This document shows, piece by piece, positions 30,873 through 40,125 of a stretch of DNA of 64,000 bases (the first letter of the stretch is position 1; every line of letters begins with the position of its first letter). This DNA is from Thermoleophilia bacterium. GTDB taxonomy: Bacteria > Actinomycetota > Thermoleophilia > Gaiellales > SKUG01. Below the pieces are notes generated by a model. It did no database searches. It was not told the DNA's origin and was given only the letters and a program-made list of their open reading frames with translations. Both the position numbers and the translations under genes were made by a program. The DNA lies in the NCBI GenBank assembly GCA_025964555.1, contig JAOPYQ010000019.1, positions 1 to 64,000 on the forward strand, given 5' to 3'.

Positions 30873-30919
30873 TCGTATTCAAGCCTGCTCTGCCTTTCGC
30901 CGATGCCTCGTGCACGGTC

Positions 30920-32002
30920 ATGCGTAGACGTCTCATCACCCTGCTCGCCCCAATCCTCATCCTCGTAGCGGCAATGGTCGGCGGATGGCTGCTGACAAAC
31001 GCGCTTCGCGACACTGTGCAGTTGGGCTCAGGGTTCGATGCCTGCTTCAATCGCAGGGGCAGCTCGGTCCAGATCGAATGCCTTTCAGATCGCCTCGAGG
31101 TGGGCGCCCGTCAGGCCGCCGCTGGCCTGTCCGGTCCCGAACGGGATGATCGCCTCCTCGCATACGTTCGTACCGCGGAAGCGAACGCGGCTGACGATCC
31201 TCGATTTGCGGGAGCCTGCCATCCAGCGATGCACAGGCTGGGTCGCTCAGAGGGCCATCGTGCTGCTGTCCACGACACGGTGCCGGCGTTCCCGACAGGG
31301 TCTTCACAGCTCTGCACCGCTGGTTACGTCCATGGGTTGGCAGAGGGGTATCTCACGGGCACTCCCGATGCCCAAGTTGCTGCCGTCTTCCCCGCGCTGT
31401 GCCACGTCACCAAGGCGCGAGCAGGATGCGCGCACGGAGTCGGACACGCTCTGCTTCGCGCACGTGCCGACGAGCCCGCTCGTTCGGCGGCCGAGGCAGC
31501 TACGCAGCGGTGCGGGGGGCTTCCGGGCGAGTTCCCCGCCAGCTGCATGAACGGTGTCTACATGGAGCTTGCCATGCGAACCTTGCCCAGGCCGGTCACG
31601 CCAATGGAGTTCACCAACTCGTGCACGACGGAGGACGTCGAGAGTTCGCTGTCCTGCTGGGGATATCTCACGATCAACCTCGCCACGAATGATCTCCCGT
31701 TAAGCGAGGCGCCGAAATGGTGCGCGCGAGCAGATCTACCGGGTCAGTTTCCCTGTATCGAGCAATACGGGCGTGCGCTGGGCGTGGACGGCGTCTCCGA
31801 ATGCGGCACCGTATCCAACCCTCCAGCGCTCAAGCAGCGGTGCGTCGACGGCGCGATTGGACTGCAGGTCGGCAGCGGTCACGTGACGGACGATGCGGCG
31901 ACCGACGCCTGCGATGACCTCTCGACCGCGTCGCTCCGCTCGTATTGCACGCGAGCGGTCGGTCGGTACGCCAAAGGACGCGCTCAAGTCGAAGGCAGCT
32001 AG
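30920..32002 (+). CDS. Membrane-anchored or exported Cys/His-rich protein
   Basis: 360 aa, ATG 30920. One N-terminal transmembrane or signal segment (LITLLAPILILVAAMVGGWLL). The exported part has about 16 cysteines and repeated Cys plus His/Gly motifs: ACHPAMHRLGRSEGH, CTAGYVHGLAEGYL, GCAHGVGHALL, CMNGVYMEL, then a Cys-rich C-terminal half. Spacing suggests tandem helical modules stitched by disulfides or binding metal. No CxxCH heme motif. I do not recognise the family. The 3' end overlaps the convergent AfsR-like gene by 4 bp. Confidence 0.75.
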   Translation: MRRRLITLLAPILILVAAMVGGWLLTNALRDTVQLGSGFDACFNRRGSSVQIECLSDRLEVGARQAAAGLSGPERDDRLLAYVRTAEANAADDPRFAGACHPAMHRLGRSEGHRAAVHDTVPAFPTGSSQLCTAGYVHGLAEGYLTGTPDAQVAAVFPALCHVTKARAGCAHGVGHALLRARADEPARSAAEAATQRCGGLPGEFPASCMNGVYMELAMRTLPRPVTPMEFTNSCTTEDVESSLSCWGYLTINLATNDLPLSEAPKWCARADLPGQFPCIEQYGRALGVDGVSECGTVSNPPALKQRCVDGAIGLQVGSGHVTDDAATDACDDLSTASLRSYCTRAVGRYAKGRAQVEGS

Positions 32003-35000
32003 GCGTCAGTTGCCGTTACCTCCGTCGCGATATGGCGTAGCTGTGCGAGGCGGCCGGAGGCTTCGTCTGTACCGGCAGGATCCACGGGTTCCTCCGTCAC
32101 GTCGACCAGTTTTCGCATGACATGCCGATCGAGTTGGTAGATCCCATCGAGTGATTTCATGTCGATGAACGAGGCTACCCAAGCCGCGCGGGGGTCTTCG
32201 GCGTCGTGCATCGCGCATGCGAGCATCCCGAGCGAGTATTCGACGAACATCGTCGCCGCGGATTCCACCGCAAGCTCCAGGCTCTGGTGGGCGCATTCGC
32301 GCGCCTCCCCCGCCCGATCGACCTCCATGTACGCGACGGACGCGCACGCCAGGGTGAACATGAGCAGCATCGCTTCCCCGGTCTCCCTCACTCGCGGGAT
32401 CAGCGCGGTTGCGCACGTGGCCGCGTCCTCGAAATTCCCGACTTCCAGCAATCCGCGAAGTCGATACGACTCCACGTGCGCCGCGTACGTCCAGCATTCC
32501 AACTGCGCGATCCGAGCCTCACACTGCGCAAGCTCATCGATATAGCTCGCATCCAGCGTGTCGAACAGGTCGGCGATGAGCCTGTTGGCCACGACGTTCT
32601 CGACCCAAAAGGCATCCCCCAGCTCTCGAAAAAGCTGCTCCGCATCCGTGAAGTGAACGCGCCCCCGATCTGGATCCTCGAGATCGCTCAAAGCGAATCC
32701 GAGCTGTGAGCGAGCGAGCCCGAGGTGCCACTCGTCGCCGAGCTCGGTCGCGAGCTTCACCGCGGATTCGGCGTACTCCATCGCGGTTCGGGTGTCGCCT
32801 ACCATTCGGAGGCGTTCGACGTACCAGACGAGAATTCGGAGCTCGGCGTGTCGCTGGCCACTAGACACCGCGAGTTCCAGTGCCTGCTGGATCCACAGCG
32901 AGCTACGCTCGTCGTCGCCACGATAGTGCGCCATCCGACCCGCGAGGCCGAGCACGAGGGATCGTTGCGGAAGTTCGACTGTCTCGATCAGTGCGTGGAG
33001 GCGTCGTCCAAGCTCGTCGCCTTCGAACATGGAGCCGCGCGTATGGAGGTAGCGGTCCATCCCGATGAAGATGTCCGCGGCTCGCTCGGGTGCGTGCTCG
33101 ATCGCCCAGTCGAACGCGGCATGGACATTCGCGCGCTCGAGGATGAATCGCTGCTCCGCTCCGGTGTCCCGAGCGACGTACGTATTGGAAGCGACGGCAT
33201 GGTCCACCATGCACTCCGCGAACCGCGATCGGACCGCTGGACCGCTCGGGACTTCAGCGAGGCGGTCACGGCCGAACGCTGCAATGGTGCCGAGCATTCG
33301 CCATCTGCCTGACCCGCCCATGTCGTGTTCGTGGACCACGAGGCTATTGGCCGCCAATACATGGAGCACATGCACAGCCTCGTCGAGTGACATCTTGGCG
33401 ACGCGCCTGAAGTCCTCGGTGTCGCAAGCACCCACGAATAGGGAAGCCACCCGAAATCCATGCCGCCCTCGTTCATCGAGCAACTCGTAGCTCCACGCGA
33501 TCACGTCGGTGAGTGATCGATGTCGCTCCGGTCGATCGAGCGAGCCGCTCGCGACGAGCGCGAACGAGTGATCGAGCTGGGCGAGAATCTGCTGCGGGGA
33601 CAACAACCGAGTTCGCGCTGCGGCAAGTTCGATACCCAACGGGAGCCCGTCGACGTGCCGGCAGATGCGATGAACGTCACGGATCGTGCCCGCATCCAAC
33701 GGCATGACTCCATCGACTCGCGCAGCCCGGTCCAGGAACAGTCGAACTGCGTCAAGACGTCGCAGCGAGGATTCCTCAATCCCATCCGCGTCGTCAGCAA
33801 GCTGGAGCGGCGAGAGGCGCACGACGACCTCGCCCGGCACGCCCAGTGCGATTCTGGAGGTCGCGAGTATGCGCAGCTCGGGGCACGCTTCGCGCAATCG
33901 GACGACCACGTCCGCGCTATCGATGACCTGCTCGAGGTTGTCCAGCACGACGCACATCGAACGCCCGCCAATCGCCTGTACGAGCGCATTCACCGGGTCG
34001 GCGCCAACCGACGTGATGGCAAATGCGTTGAGCAGGGCTGACAGCACGTCGTCCCTCGAGGCGGCGGGGGACAAGTCGACCCAGGCAATGTCACGATCGC
34101 CCAGGATATCGTGGGCGATGGCCGTTGCCAGACGAGTCTTGCCGGTTCCGCCCGGGCCAACGATCGTCGTCAGCCGTGCGTGGTACAGAACCTGGTCTCG
34201 AATCCCCGCTCGCTCCGAATCGCGTCCGAGCAGTGGATCGCGCGGCTTTGGGATCGACGGCAATGCCGGCCCTCTCCGCTGCCCGAATTCACCGGATTGC
34301 GCCAGCAGGCTCCGCTCGATCGCACGAAGCCGGTCCACGTCAGCCACCACGCCGCGTGCGCGAGCGCTCTCCAGACCAGCCCGGCATACCTCCAACGCGT
34401 CGGCCTGACGTCCCATGTGGAACAGCCCGCGAACGAGTAGTGACCGTACCTTGAGTTCGCTCGGGTGTTCGACCGCGAGTTGCGTCAGTTCCACCACAGC
34501 ATCGCTATGTCGACCGAGGGCGATACGCGCTTCATTGCGAAGGAGTGAGGCATCGCGACGTTGCTGGTCGAGCGACCTCGCCGCGTCCATAGCCCAAGGC
34601 TCATCGGAGAGCGCTCCCAACGCGCTGCCTCGCCACATTGCGAGCGCAGCGTCCAGCGTGGCGAGTACGCGAGACCATGCCGCCTGATCCGCGAATCGCC
34701 GCGCTTCGCGTTGGAGCTCGCCAAACTGCGCATGAGCGAATTGCCACTGCGTTGCGTCGAGCGCGTATCCGTCATCGATATGAGGAATTGCGTGCGGCCG
34801 ACCAACTCTCGAGCGCAGTTTCCCGATGAGGACCTGCACGTTCTTGCGAGCAGTCTCCGGCGGCGAGTCCCCCCAGAGATCATCGATCAATGATGCGGTC
34901 GAGCGACGTGCCCCGTGGCGCAGGGCAAGACTCGCCAGGACTTGCCGCTGTTTGCGAGAAGCGAGCGGGGCGAGGGTCCCATCGACCTCGATCGCTGGTT

Positions 35001-35028
35001 CGCCGAGTAGGGAGACTACGAGGGTCAT
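31999..35028 (-). CDS. AfsR-like SARP regulator with NB-ARC ATPase and TPR domains
   Basis: 1009 aa. N-terminal winged-helix DNA-binding domain (about 1-90; SLIDDLWGDSPPETARKNVQVLIGKLR), BTAD helical domain (about 95-245), a STAND-type NTPase (about 270-560) with Walker A GPGGTGKTRL and Walker B CVVLDNLEQV, then a long C-terminal TPR array (about 650-980). The architecture is that of AfsR, which activates secondary-metabolism genes in response to phosphorylation or ligand. The start overlaps the stop of the short SARP gene upstream by 4 bp. No biosynthetic gene cluster is adjacent. Confidence 0.88.
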   Translation of the reverse strand: MTLVVSLLGEPAIEVDGTLAPLASRKQRQVLASLALRHGARRSTASLIDDLWGDSPPETARKNVQVLIGKLRSRVGRPHAIPHIDDGYALDATQWQFAHAQFGELQREARRFADQAAWSRVLATLDAALAMWRGSALGALSDEPWAMDAARSLDQQRRDASLLRNEARIALGRHSDAVVELTQLAVEHPSELKVRSLLVRGLFHMGRQADALEVCRAGLESARARGVVADVDRLRAIERSLLAQSGEFGQRRGPALPSIPKPRDPLLGRDSERAGIRDQVLYHARLTTIVGPGGTGKTRLATAIAHDILGDRDIAWVDLSPAASRDDVLSALLNAFAITSVGADPVNALVQAIGGRSMCVVLDNLEQVIDSADVVVRLREACPELRILATSRIALGVPGEVVVRLSPLQLADDADGIEESSLRRLDAVRLFLDRAARVDGVMPLDAGTIRDVHRICRHVDGLPLGIELAAARTRLLSPQQILAQLDHSFALVASGSLDRPERHRSLTDVIAWSYELLDERGRHGFRVASLFVGACDTEDFRRVAKMSLDEAVHVLHVLAANSLVVHEHDMGGSGRWRMLGTIAAFGRDRLAEVPSGPAVRSRFAECMVDHAVASNTYVARDTGAEQRFILERANVHAAFDWAIEHAPERAADIFIGMDRYLHTRGSMFEGDELGRRLHALIETVELPQRSLVLGLAGRMAHYRGDDERSSLWIQQALELAVSSGQRHAELRILVWYVERLRMVGDTRTAMEYAESAVKLATELGDEWHLGLARSQLGFALSDLEDPDRGRVHFTDAEQLFRELGDAFWVENVVANRLIADLFDTLDASYIDELAQCEARIAQLECWTYAAHVESYRLRGLLEVGNFEDAATCATALIPRVRETGEAMLLMFTLACASVAYMEVDRAGEARECAHQSLELAVESAATMFVEYSLGMLACAMHDAEDPRAAWVASFIDMKSLDGIYQLDRHVMRKLVDVTEEPVDPAGTDEASGRLAQLRHIATEVTATDA

Positions 35029-36023
35029 GACGGTTGCTCACCCGGTGCTTGCGGGTGCTCGAGGGTGAGCACTCCCGATGCGGAAATACGTCGGACGAGC
35101 TCTCCACGCTCCAGCATCGCCTCGAGTTCATCGAGCGCAGCGACACGGGCAGCGTCGCCATCACTCGCCATAGCGCGCAGCACGTCGTCGACGTTGAATC
35201 GGTTTCCGAGTGTTGTCAGGACATGCGCGACAGCTGACGTTTCCTCGCTCCGGGGCACGTCATCGTCGGCTGGTGCAAGTCGCGCGGCGACCCCGGCCAG
35301 GTATGTCGCCGGATCAAGTCCGAGATCGCGGCCGAGCGTCTCGATCCCTTCGGTCACCTCAGATCGAGCTGCGTCGACGTCACCGCGTTGCCGCAGTGCG
35401 TCAGCGAGCAGTGCACGAAGCGATTCTCGGTGCGGATACTGGCGAATGAGATCTCGTACTGCCTCCACGTCAGCTGTCGTGGGCGAGGTCGACACTCGGT
35501 ACGCAAGGGCTCGTTCTCGGGCCACGCCGTGCAGTTCCGCCCAGCGCGCCACCACGGGGTGCCCCCATGCAACCCGAAGCTCCGTCGCGATGTCTCCACG
35601 CCACAGTGACATCGCGTCGTCGATCAGCGCTATAGCGTCGTCCAGTCGACCATTCGTTGCGTGTCCTTCGGCCGCGCTGACGAGGTGCTCGAACAACGCC
35701 GCGTCGAGCGAGCAGCGCTGGCGCGCGAGCCGGTAGCCCCCCGGGACGGTCGCGATCGTCTTCGAGCCGACGACGGCTCGAAGACGTCCGATCAGGACCT
35801 GCAGGTTCTTTCCTACCGTGACCGGCGGTCGTGGCCCCCAGAGCGAATCGATGATCCTGTCCGTAGAGATGACTTCGCCGAAGTCCACGACGAGGCGAGC
35901 AAGCAAGGATCGCTGCTTACCTGCACGAATGGGCTGCTCGACGCCGTCCACTCGTACGCTGAGCGGACCGAGCACGGAAATCTCAACGCGGGGCTCTGGT
36001 TCGGTCACAGGATCTTGAATCAA
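35025..36023 (-). CDS. Short SARP-family transcriptional regulator
   Basis: 332 aa. A winged-helix domain (about 13-90, ISTDRIIDSLWGPRPPVTVGKNLQVLIGRLRAVVG shortened here to its key WGPRPPVTVGKN core) and BTAD domain (about 95-245) are followed by a C-terminal segment of about 80 residues without an ATPase. First gene of a two-regulator operon; its GTG/ATG region lies next to putative SARP direct repeats (36059-36076), suggesting autoregulation or control of the divergent small gene. Confidence 0.85.
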   Translation of the reverse strand: MIQDPVTEPEPRVEISVLGPLSVRVDGVEQPIRAGKQRSLLARLVVDFGEVISTDRIIDSLWGPRPPVTVGKNLQVLIGRLRAVVGSKTIATVPGGYRLARQRCSLDAALFEHLVSAAEGHATNGRLDDAIALIDDAMSLWRGDIATELRVAWGHPVVARWAELHGVARERALAYRVSTSPTTADVEAVRDLIRQYPHRESLRALLADALRQRGDVDAARSEVTEGIETLGRDLGLDPATYLAGVAARLAPADDDVPRSEETSAVAHVLTTLGNRFNVDDVLRAMASDGDAARVAALDELEAMLERGELVRRISASGVLTLEHPQAPGEQPS

Positions 36024-36040
36024 GTCCGAACGGTACGGAC
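36024..36040. promoter_or_regulatory. Inverted repeat just upstream of the short SARP gene
   Basis: gtccg and cggac arms separated by 7 nt lie directly before the start at 36023. Operator-like but short. Confidence 0.3.
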
Positions 36041-36058
36041 AGTTGGCAACCCGACTAG

Positions 36059-36076
36059 TTTACCGAGCCTTTACCG
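36059..36076. promoter_or_regulatory. Putative SARP binding site (TTTACCG direct repeat, 11-bp period)
   Basis: TTTACCG at 36059-36065 and 36070-36076, spaced by AGCC. SARP/AfsR proteins characteristically bind direct heptamer repeats with 11-bp period, and this pair lies in the 108-bp divergent gap beside a SARP gene. Confidence 0.5.
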
Positions 36077-36131
36077 GCCCTCGTCACTGTGTGCGTGCGC
36101 GACGTCGCGCCAGCTCACGACGGAGGACCAG

Positions 36132-36392
36132 ATGATGCCGCTCCCGCGCGCCGTCACGACCGCAATCGAGGCCGATGCAATGCTCGCATCGATCGTTCGG
36201 TTCACACGCGCAGAAATGCCGTTCGTATCGCAGGTCGCCCAGCGTGCCCTGAAGGCGCGCTCCCTCGAGGAGCGCGAACGCGCATTCGTGAGCCTGTACG
36301 AGCTCGTCCTGGAGCACGAGCAGCCGTACGTCTCGGACCTGGCGAACGAGTTGCTGTGCTGGATCGAGCGGGAACGGGATCGGGCGAGCTGA
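36132..36392 (+). CDS. Small hypothetical helical protein
   Basis: 86 aa; ATG 36132 (a second ATG follows immediately) behind GGAGGA. Mostly alpha-helical, with acidic/Arg-rich segments (RALKARSLEERERAFVSLYELVLEHEQPY). No signal peptide or known motif. Divergent from the SARP pair and possibly their target. Convergent with the GH3 gene, 6 bp apart. Confidence 0.7.
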   Translation: MMPLPRAVTTAIEADAMLASIVRFTRAEMPFVSQVAQRALKARSLEERERAFVSLYELVLEHEQPYVSDLANELLCWIERERDRAS

Positions 36393-36398
36393 CCAGCG

Positions 36399-37637
36399 TC
36401 AGGACGTTCGTTCGCGCAGTTCGATCACTCGCCGCGCAGCTTCCCGGACTCGCTCCTCCGGCAACTGACCGTCCTTGACGGCCTCGAGGATTCGCTCGCG
36501 ACACAGTCGCGCGGTCTCGATCGTGCCGGTGAGCAACATGAGATCGATGCCGGCGGCGATCGCGACAGGGCATGCACGCGGCACCGTGTCTCCCCAGGCC
36601 TCGCGAAGCCCTCGAGCGTTCATGGAGTCGGTCATCGCCACGCCGGTGAAGCCGAGCTCGTCGCGCAGGAGGGTCGTGGCGATACGAGGATCGAGCGTGC
36701 CCGGTCGCGTCGAACCGAGCTCGCGATGGATGCCGTGCGACACCATGATCGCGGATGTCCCTGCCTTGATAGCTGCGCGAAACGGGACCAATTCCTCGCG
36801 TCGCAACTCGGCGAGCGAGCGATCGACGTGGGCGACGTCCTCGTCACTGTTCGCGGTGGAAGCCCCAAAGCCGGGGAAGTGCTTCGCGGTCGCTGCCACC
36901 CCGCCCTGTTCGAGGCCTCGAACCGTGGCGTCGATGAAGGTGGCGACCAGCTCCGGGTCGGATCCGAACGAGCGTCCGCTCATAGTACGATTGGGCCCCT
37001 GCACCAGGTCCGAGACGGGGCCGAGGTCCATGGTGATGCCGAGTTCGTGCAAGGCGCGTCCGGTCGCGAGCGCCTCGGACCTGGCAATCGTCACGTCGCC
37101 GATCGCGGCAAGTCCCGGCTGCGTGTGTTCCGGTGGCGCGAACGGGACGTTGCGAATCGCCCCACCCTCCTGGTCGACGGACACCAACAGGCCCGGAGGC
37201 AGACCCGCGCGGGTCGCTGCAGACGCCCTCGCTGTTCGGAGCGACGCAAGCAGCGACCGCAGCTGAGGCTCGTCGACCACGCTGGGACCGAACAGGATGA
37301 TTCCGCCGACCTGCAGCCGAGCGATCGCCTGTAGCTCCTCGGGGGACGCCGCCGGGCCGACGAGCTTCGTCATCACCAGCTCTCCGGCGAGGGTCTCGAG
37401 CGGCAGGTCGGCGGCGGGATCCGGTGTTGCGGCGGACTCATCGAGCGGGGCGTCGGGGGTTGCGGGAGCAGGCCGTTCAGTGGCCGGCTTCGTTGCCTCA
37501 CGCCGAGAATTCGGCGTGTCGTCGTCGGTCACGCTGCATCCTGTGGCGCCGAGCGCGATGAGCAGCGCGAAGGCGGCGAGGGCCAGGTGGCGGGCGACGC
37601 GGCGGCGATGCTGGAATGCGGGTCGAAGTCGATGCAT
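36399..37637 (-). CDS. GH3-family glycoside hydrolase lipoprotein (NagZ-related)
   Basis: 412 aa. The signal peptide has lipobox GATGC, then an 50-residue Pro/Thr/Ala linker. The GH3 TIM barrel carries VSVDQEGGAIRN (substrate loop), KHFPGFG, and the nucleophile Asp in GVAMTDSMNARG. Family members such as NagZ cleave beta-N-acetylglucosamine from muropeptides. NagZ acid/base His lies in a KHFPGHG...DSH loop; here the sequence is KHFPGFGASTANSDEDVAH, so the exact dyad is altered. Envelope location would suit cell-wall turnover. Subtype is uncertain. Confidence 0.8.
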   Translation of the reverse strand: MHRLRPAFQHRRRVARHLALAAFALLIALGATGCSVTDDDTPNSRREATKPATERPAPATPDAPLDESAATPDPAADLPLETLAGELVMTKLVGPAASPEELQAIARLQVGGIILFGPSVVDEPQLRSLLASLRTARASAATRAGLPPGLLVSVDQEGGAIRNVPFAPPEHTQPGLAAIGDVTIARSEALATGRALHELGITMDLGPVSDLVQGPNRTMSGRSFGSDPELVATFIDATVRGLEQGGVAATAKHFPGFGASTANSDEDVAHVDRSLAELRREELVPFRAAIKAGTSAIMVSHGIHRELGSTRPGTLDPRIATTLLRDELGFTGVAMTDSMNARGLREAWGDTVPRACPVAIAAGIDLMLLTGTIETARLCRERILEAVKDGQLPEERVREAARRVIELRERTS

Positions 37638-37739
37638 GCGGCGCCGAGTGTATCGACCGTCGCGCGGCCAGCGACTGGCCCGCGGGTCCCGAAACGGCGT
37701 GCCTCACGTGCGCGATGTGACGGTAGGGGGAATGCCGCA

Positions 37740-39239
37740 GTGACCGAGGTCGGGGGATATCGCACGCTTGCGCAGCTGGGTGGCGCGCTGCCACGCCCGG
37801 CTTCGCCTGCGCCGAGCGACCCCGGCGATACCGGCATGCAGCCCCTGCCACCAGCCCACACCATGGTGCCGACCAATCGCCCTGGTGGACCGACCGCGCC
37901 ACCCCTGTCGCCCGCCATGCGCGGCGTCGACTCGCTAGGCGAGCCGAGCCAGGGGTACGGGCCGTTCTCGACCGCTGCCTCCGGAGCCAACACGCCGGCC
38001 GTGGTGAACTCGGGCATCTGGACGATCCCGCTGACGCCGATCGCCCTGCCGACGCCGACCCGGTTGGTGCGCGAGGGCGTCGAGCTCATTCGCGAGTGGC
38101 ATCCTCGCGACCCGAACGTTCGCATGACCGGGCATTCGAACGTGCGCGCGGACGAAACTACGACGCGGGGGTTGAGCGACCCGCTCGCTCCGGTCGCGCT
38201 CGCTCCGAGCGCGCCGGTGCCGGCCACACCGGACGCTCCCACTCCTGCAGATGGCGCGGCTCCCGCCGCAGCGTCCAATGGCAGCTCGCGTTCAGACGCC
38301 GCGAAGCTCGCGATGATCATCGGCCTCGGTGGCGGCTTCGCGCAGAACGCCATCGATGTCGTGCGCCTCGTCAAGAAGTACCCCGAGGCGCTGCGAGCCG
38401 GTGCGTTCGACCCGAGCCTCGGCAAGCTGGGTCGACTGCCCACCGCGCTTGGACTGACCGCACTGACGCGTCCCGACAACCGCATCCTGGATCCAACGTG
38501 GCGCGGCATGGCCGCGAGCGTCGAGACGGGTGGGCGCACGTTCGACGCGTTCGACGAGATCGCGATGAAGTCATCGGTGCTGCTCGGCGCAAGCCTCGCG
38601 GCAATCCAGATCGGTTCGGCAATCCCGAACCTCGCCGACGCGCTCGGCAAGGACGGACCGTGGTACGAGAACATCGCGCAGTCCACGTCGGGTCGCGCGG
38701 GTGTGCTGCAGCTCGCCGGCGGCACGATCGGAGCTGCAGTGTTCGCGACGGCCATCAGGCAGACCGCCGGACAGGCAGGGCCGGGGCTGGTATCCAAGGT
38801 GCTCACCGCGGGCAGCGCACCGATCATGGCGCGACCGGTCTGGGGACGCATCGGTCTCGCGACGGGCGCCGTGGTGATGGCGAACGAGATCGGCTACCTC
38901 GACTTCCTCAACAAGGGCGAGACGCGACCGGTCGGCACGGTGCTCGCGGACGCGGCGCACAAGACCCCGATCATCAACGACCCCGAGTGGCGCACCGCGG
39001 CGATCCTCGGCGCAGGCGGCATCGTGGGCTTCAAGGCGCAGCGCGCCATCTCGGCGGCTGGCGGCCTCTCAGGGCTCGGCAAGGGCAACCTCATCGGTGG
39101 CGCGATCGTCGCCGGCCTCCTGGGAGTGCAGCTGCTCGGTGGCCTGTCCGGCCTCGACAAGCCAACCACGCCGGCGGCGCCGACGACACCCGCGGCGCCT
39201 GCCGCTCCCGCCCCGCCCGCACCTCCTGCCGGAATGTAG
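37740..39239 (+). CDS. Large Pro/Gly/Ala-rich protein, cargo-like, function unknown
   Basis: 499 aa from GTG 37740 (ggtaggggga upstream). Residues 1-180 are Pro/Ala-rich and without secondary structure or signal peptide. Residues about 190-470 contain several Gly/Ala-rich hydrophobic helices (AMIIGLGGGFAQNAIDVV, SSVLLGASLAAIQIGSAI, AGVLQLAGGTIGAAVFATAI, TAAILGAGGIVGF). The last 25 residues are Pro/Ala repeats. The C-terminal composition resembles the DUF4157 protein and the protein at 60053-60886. Likely a membrane-inserting or secreted protein of one lineage family. No recognised domain. Confidence 0.65.
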   Translation: MTEVGGYRTLAQLGGALPRPASPAPSDPGDTGMQPLPPAHTMVPTNRPGGPTAPPLSPAMRGVDSLGEPSQGYGPFSTAASGANTPAVVNSGIWTIPLTPIALPTPTRLVREGVELIREWHPRDPNVRMTGHSNVRADETTTRGLSDPLAPVALAPSAPVPATPDAPTPADGAAPAAASNGSSRSDAAKLAMIIGLGGGFAQNAIDVVRLVKKYPEALRAGAFDPSLGKLGRLPTALGLTALTRPDNRILDPTWRGMAASVETGGRTFDAFDEIAMKSSVLLGASLAAIQIGSAIPNLADALGKDGPWYENIAQSTSGRAGVLQLAGGTIGAAVFATAIRQTAGQAGPGLVSKVLTAGSAPIMARPVWGRIGLATGAVVMANEIGYLDFLNKGETRPVGTVLADAAHKTPIINDPEWRTAAILGAGGIVGFKAQRAISAAGGLSGLGKGNLIGGAIVAGLLGVQLLGGLSGLDKPTTPAAPTTPAAPAAPAPPAPPAGM

Positions 39240-39309
39240 GCGCGCCTACGGAGCCGGGAGCGAAACCGTGGTGCCATGAGGTCGAACCCGTCGACCCGAG
39301 GTATCCGAC

Positions 39310-40053
39310 ATGCATCACGCGCCCATGTCCCGGACCAATGCACCAGGGGCGAACATCGCCGCAGCAGCGATCGCAGGTGCGGTGACGCTGACCGCGATCT
39401 TCGTGCTCGGACGGCTGAGCGAGAACGCCTCGCAGCACGCGACGATGGTCCTCGGTGCGATGTCGATCTCCGTCCTGGTGCTGTGGTTCGGCCTGCGGGA
39501 GGACCACGCGATGCGCGCCTGGGCCCTCGGCGGCATCGTGGCAACGCTCGGACTGGGCCTGCTCGTGGGCGGCGTGCTCGCGCGGCCATCGACGGTCGAC
39601 GAGCAGGTCGTCACTGCCGGGCCGGTCGCGATGCATGCAGCAAAGGACGCGATGATGGCTGCCGATGACGAGAAGATGACAGCGACTGACGACCAGAAGA
39701 TGATGGCGAAGGACGAGAACGTCCTCGTCTCCTCCGGCTCGTTCAAGCCGCTCGCGCACAGCGGGCGCGGTACGGCTTCGATCATCCGTACGACCGACGG
39801 CACGAACGTCCTCACCCTGACCGGATTTGAGACGGACGCGGGCCCCGACCTCGTCGTCATGCTCGTCGCGGGCGACCCGGCGAATGACACCGACGTTGAG
39901 GCCGGTACATCGCTGCGGCTGGGCAGGCTCAAGGGCACGAGCGGCGACCAGCAGTACGTGTTGCCGACGGACGCGGACCCGGCGGACTTCACGCACGCCT
40001 ACATCTGGTGCCGCGCGTTCTCGGTCGGCTTCACGCGCGCGCGGCTCGCGTAG
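39310..40053 (+). CDS. DM13-domain membrane protein
   Basis: 247 aa; the first ATG at 39310, a second at 39325. Three N-terminal hydrophobic segments (about 15-38, 43-60, 68-90) precede a Met/Asp/Lys-rich spacer (DAMMAADDEKMTATDDQKMM). The C-terminal DM13 domain begins GSFKPLAHSGRGTASI and ends YIWCRAFSVGFTRARL; the single Cys is conserved in this fold, which is proposed to act in electron transfer or adhesion. The domain lies outside or at the membrane face; the partner is unknown. Confidence 0.82.
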   Translation: MHHAPMSRTNAPGANIAAAAIAGAVTLTAIFVLGRLSENASQHATMVLGAMSISVLVLWFGLREDHAMRAWALGGIVATLGLGLLVGGVLARPSTVDEQVVTAGPVAMHAAKDAMMAADDEKMTATDDQKMMAKDENVLVSSGSFKPLAHSGRGTASIIRTTDGTNVLTLTGFETDAGPDLVVMLVAGDPANDTDVEAGTSLRLGRLKGTSGDQQYVLPTDADPADFTHAYIWCRAFSVGFTRARLA

Positions 40054-40125
40054 GGAGCAGCGGCTTCCGGGCGTCGATAGGATGGGCGTTGTCCACCGAG
40101 CGAAGTTCCGGGAGCGAGCGCCACC

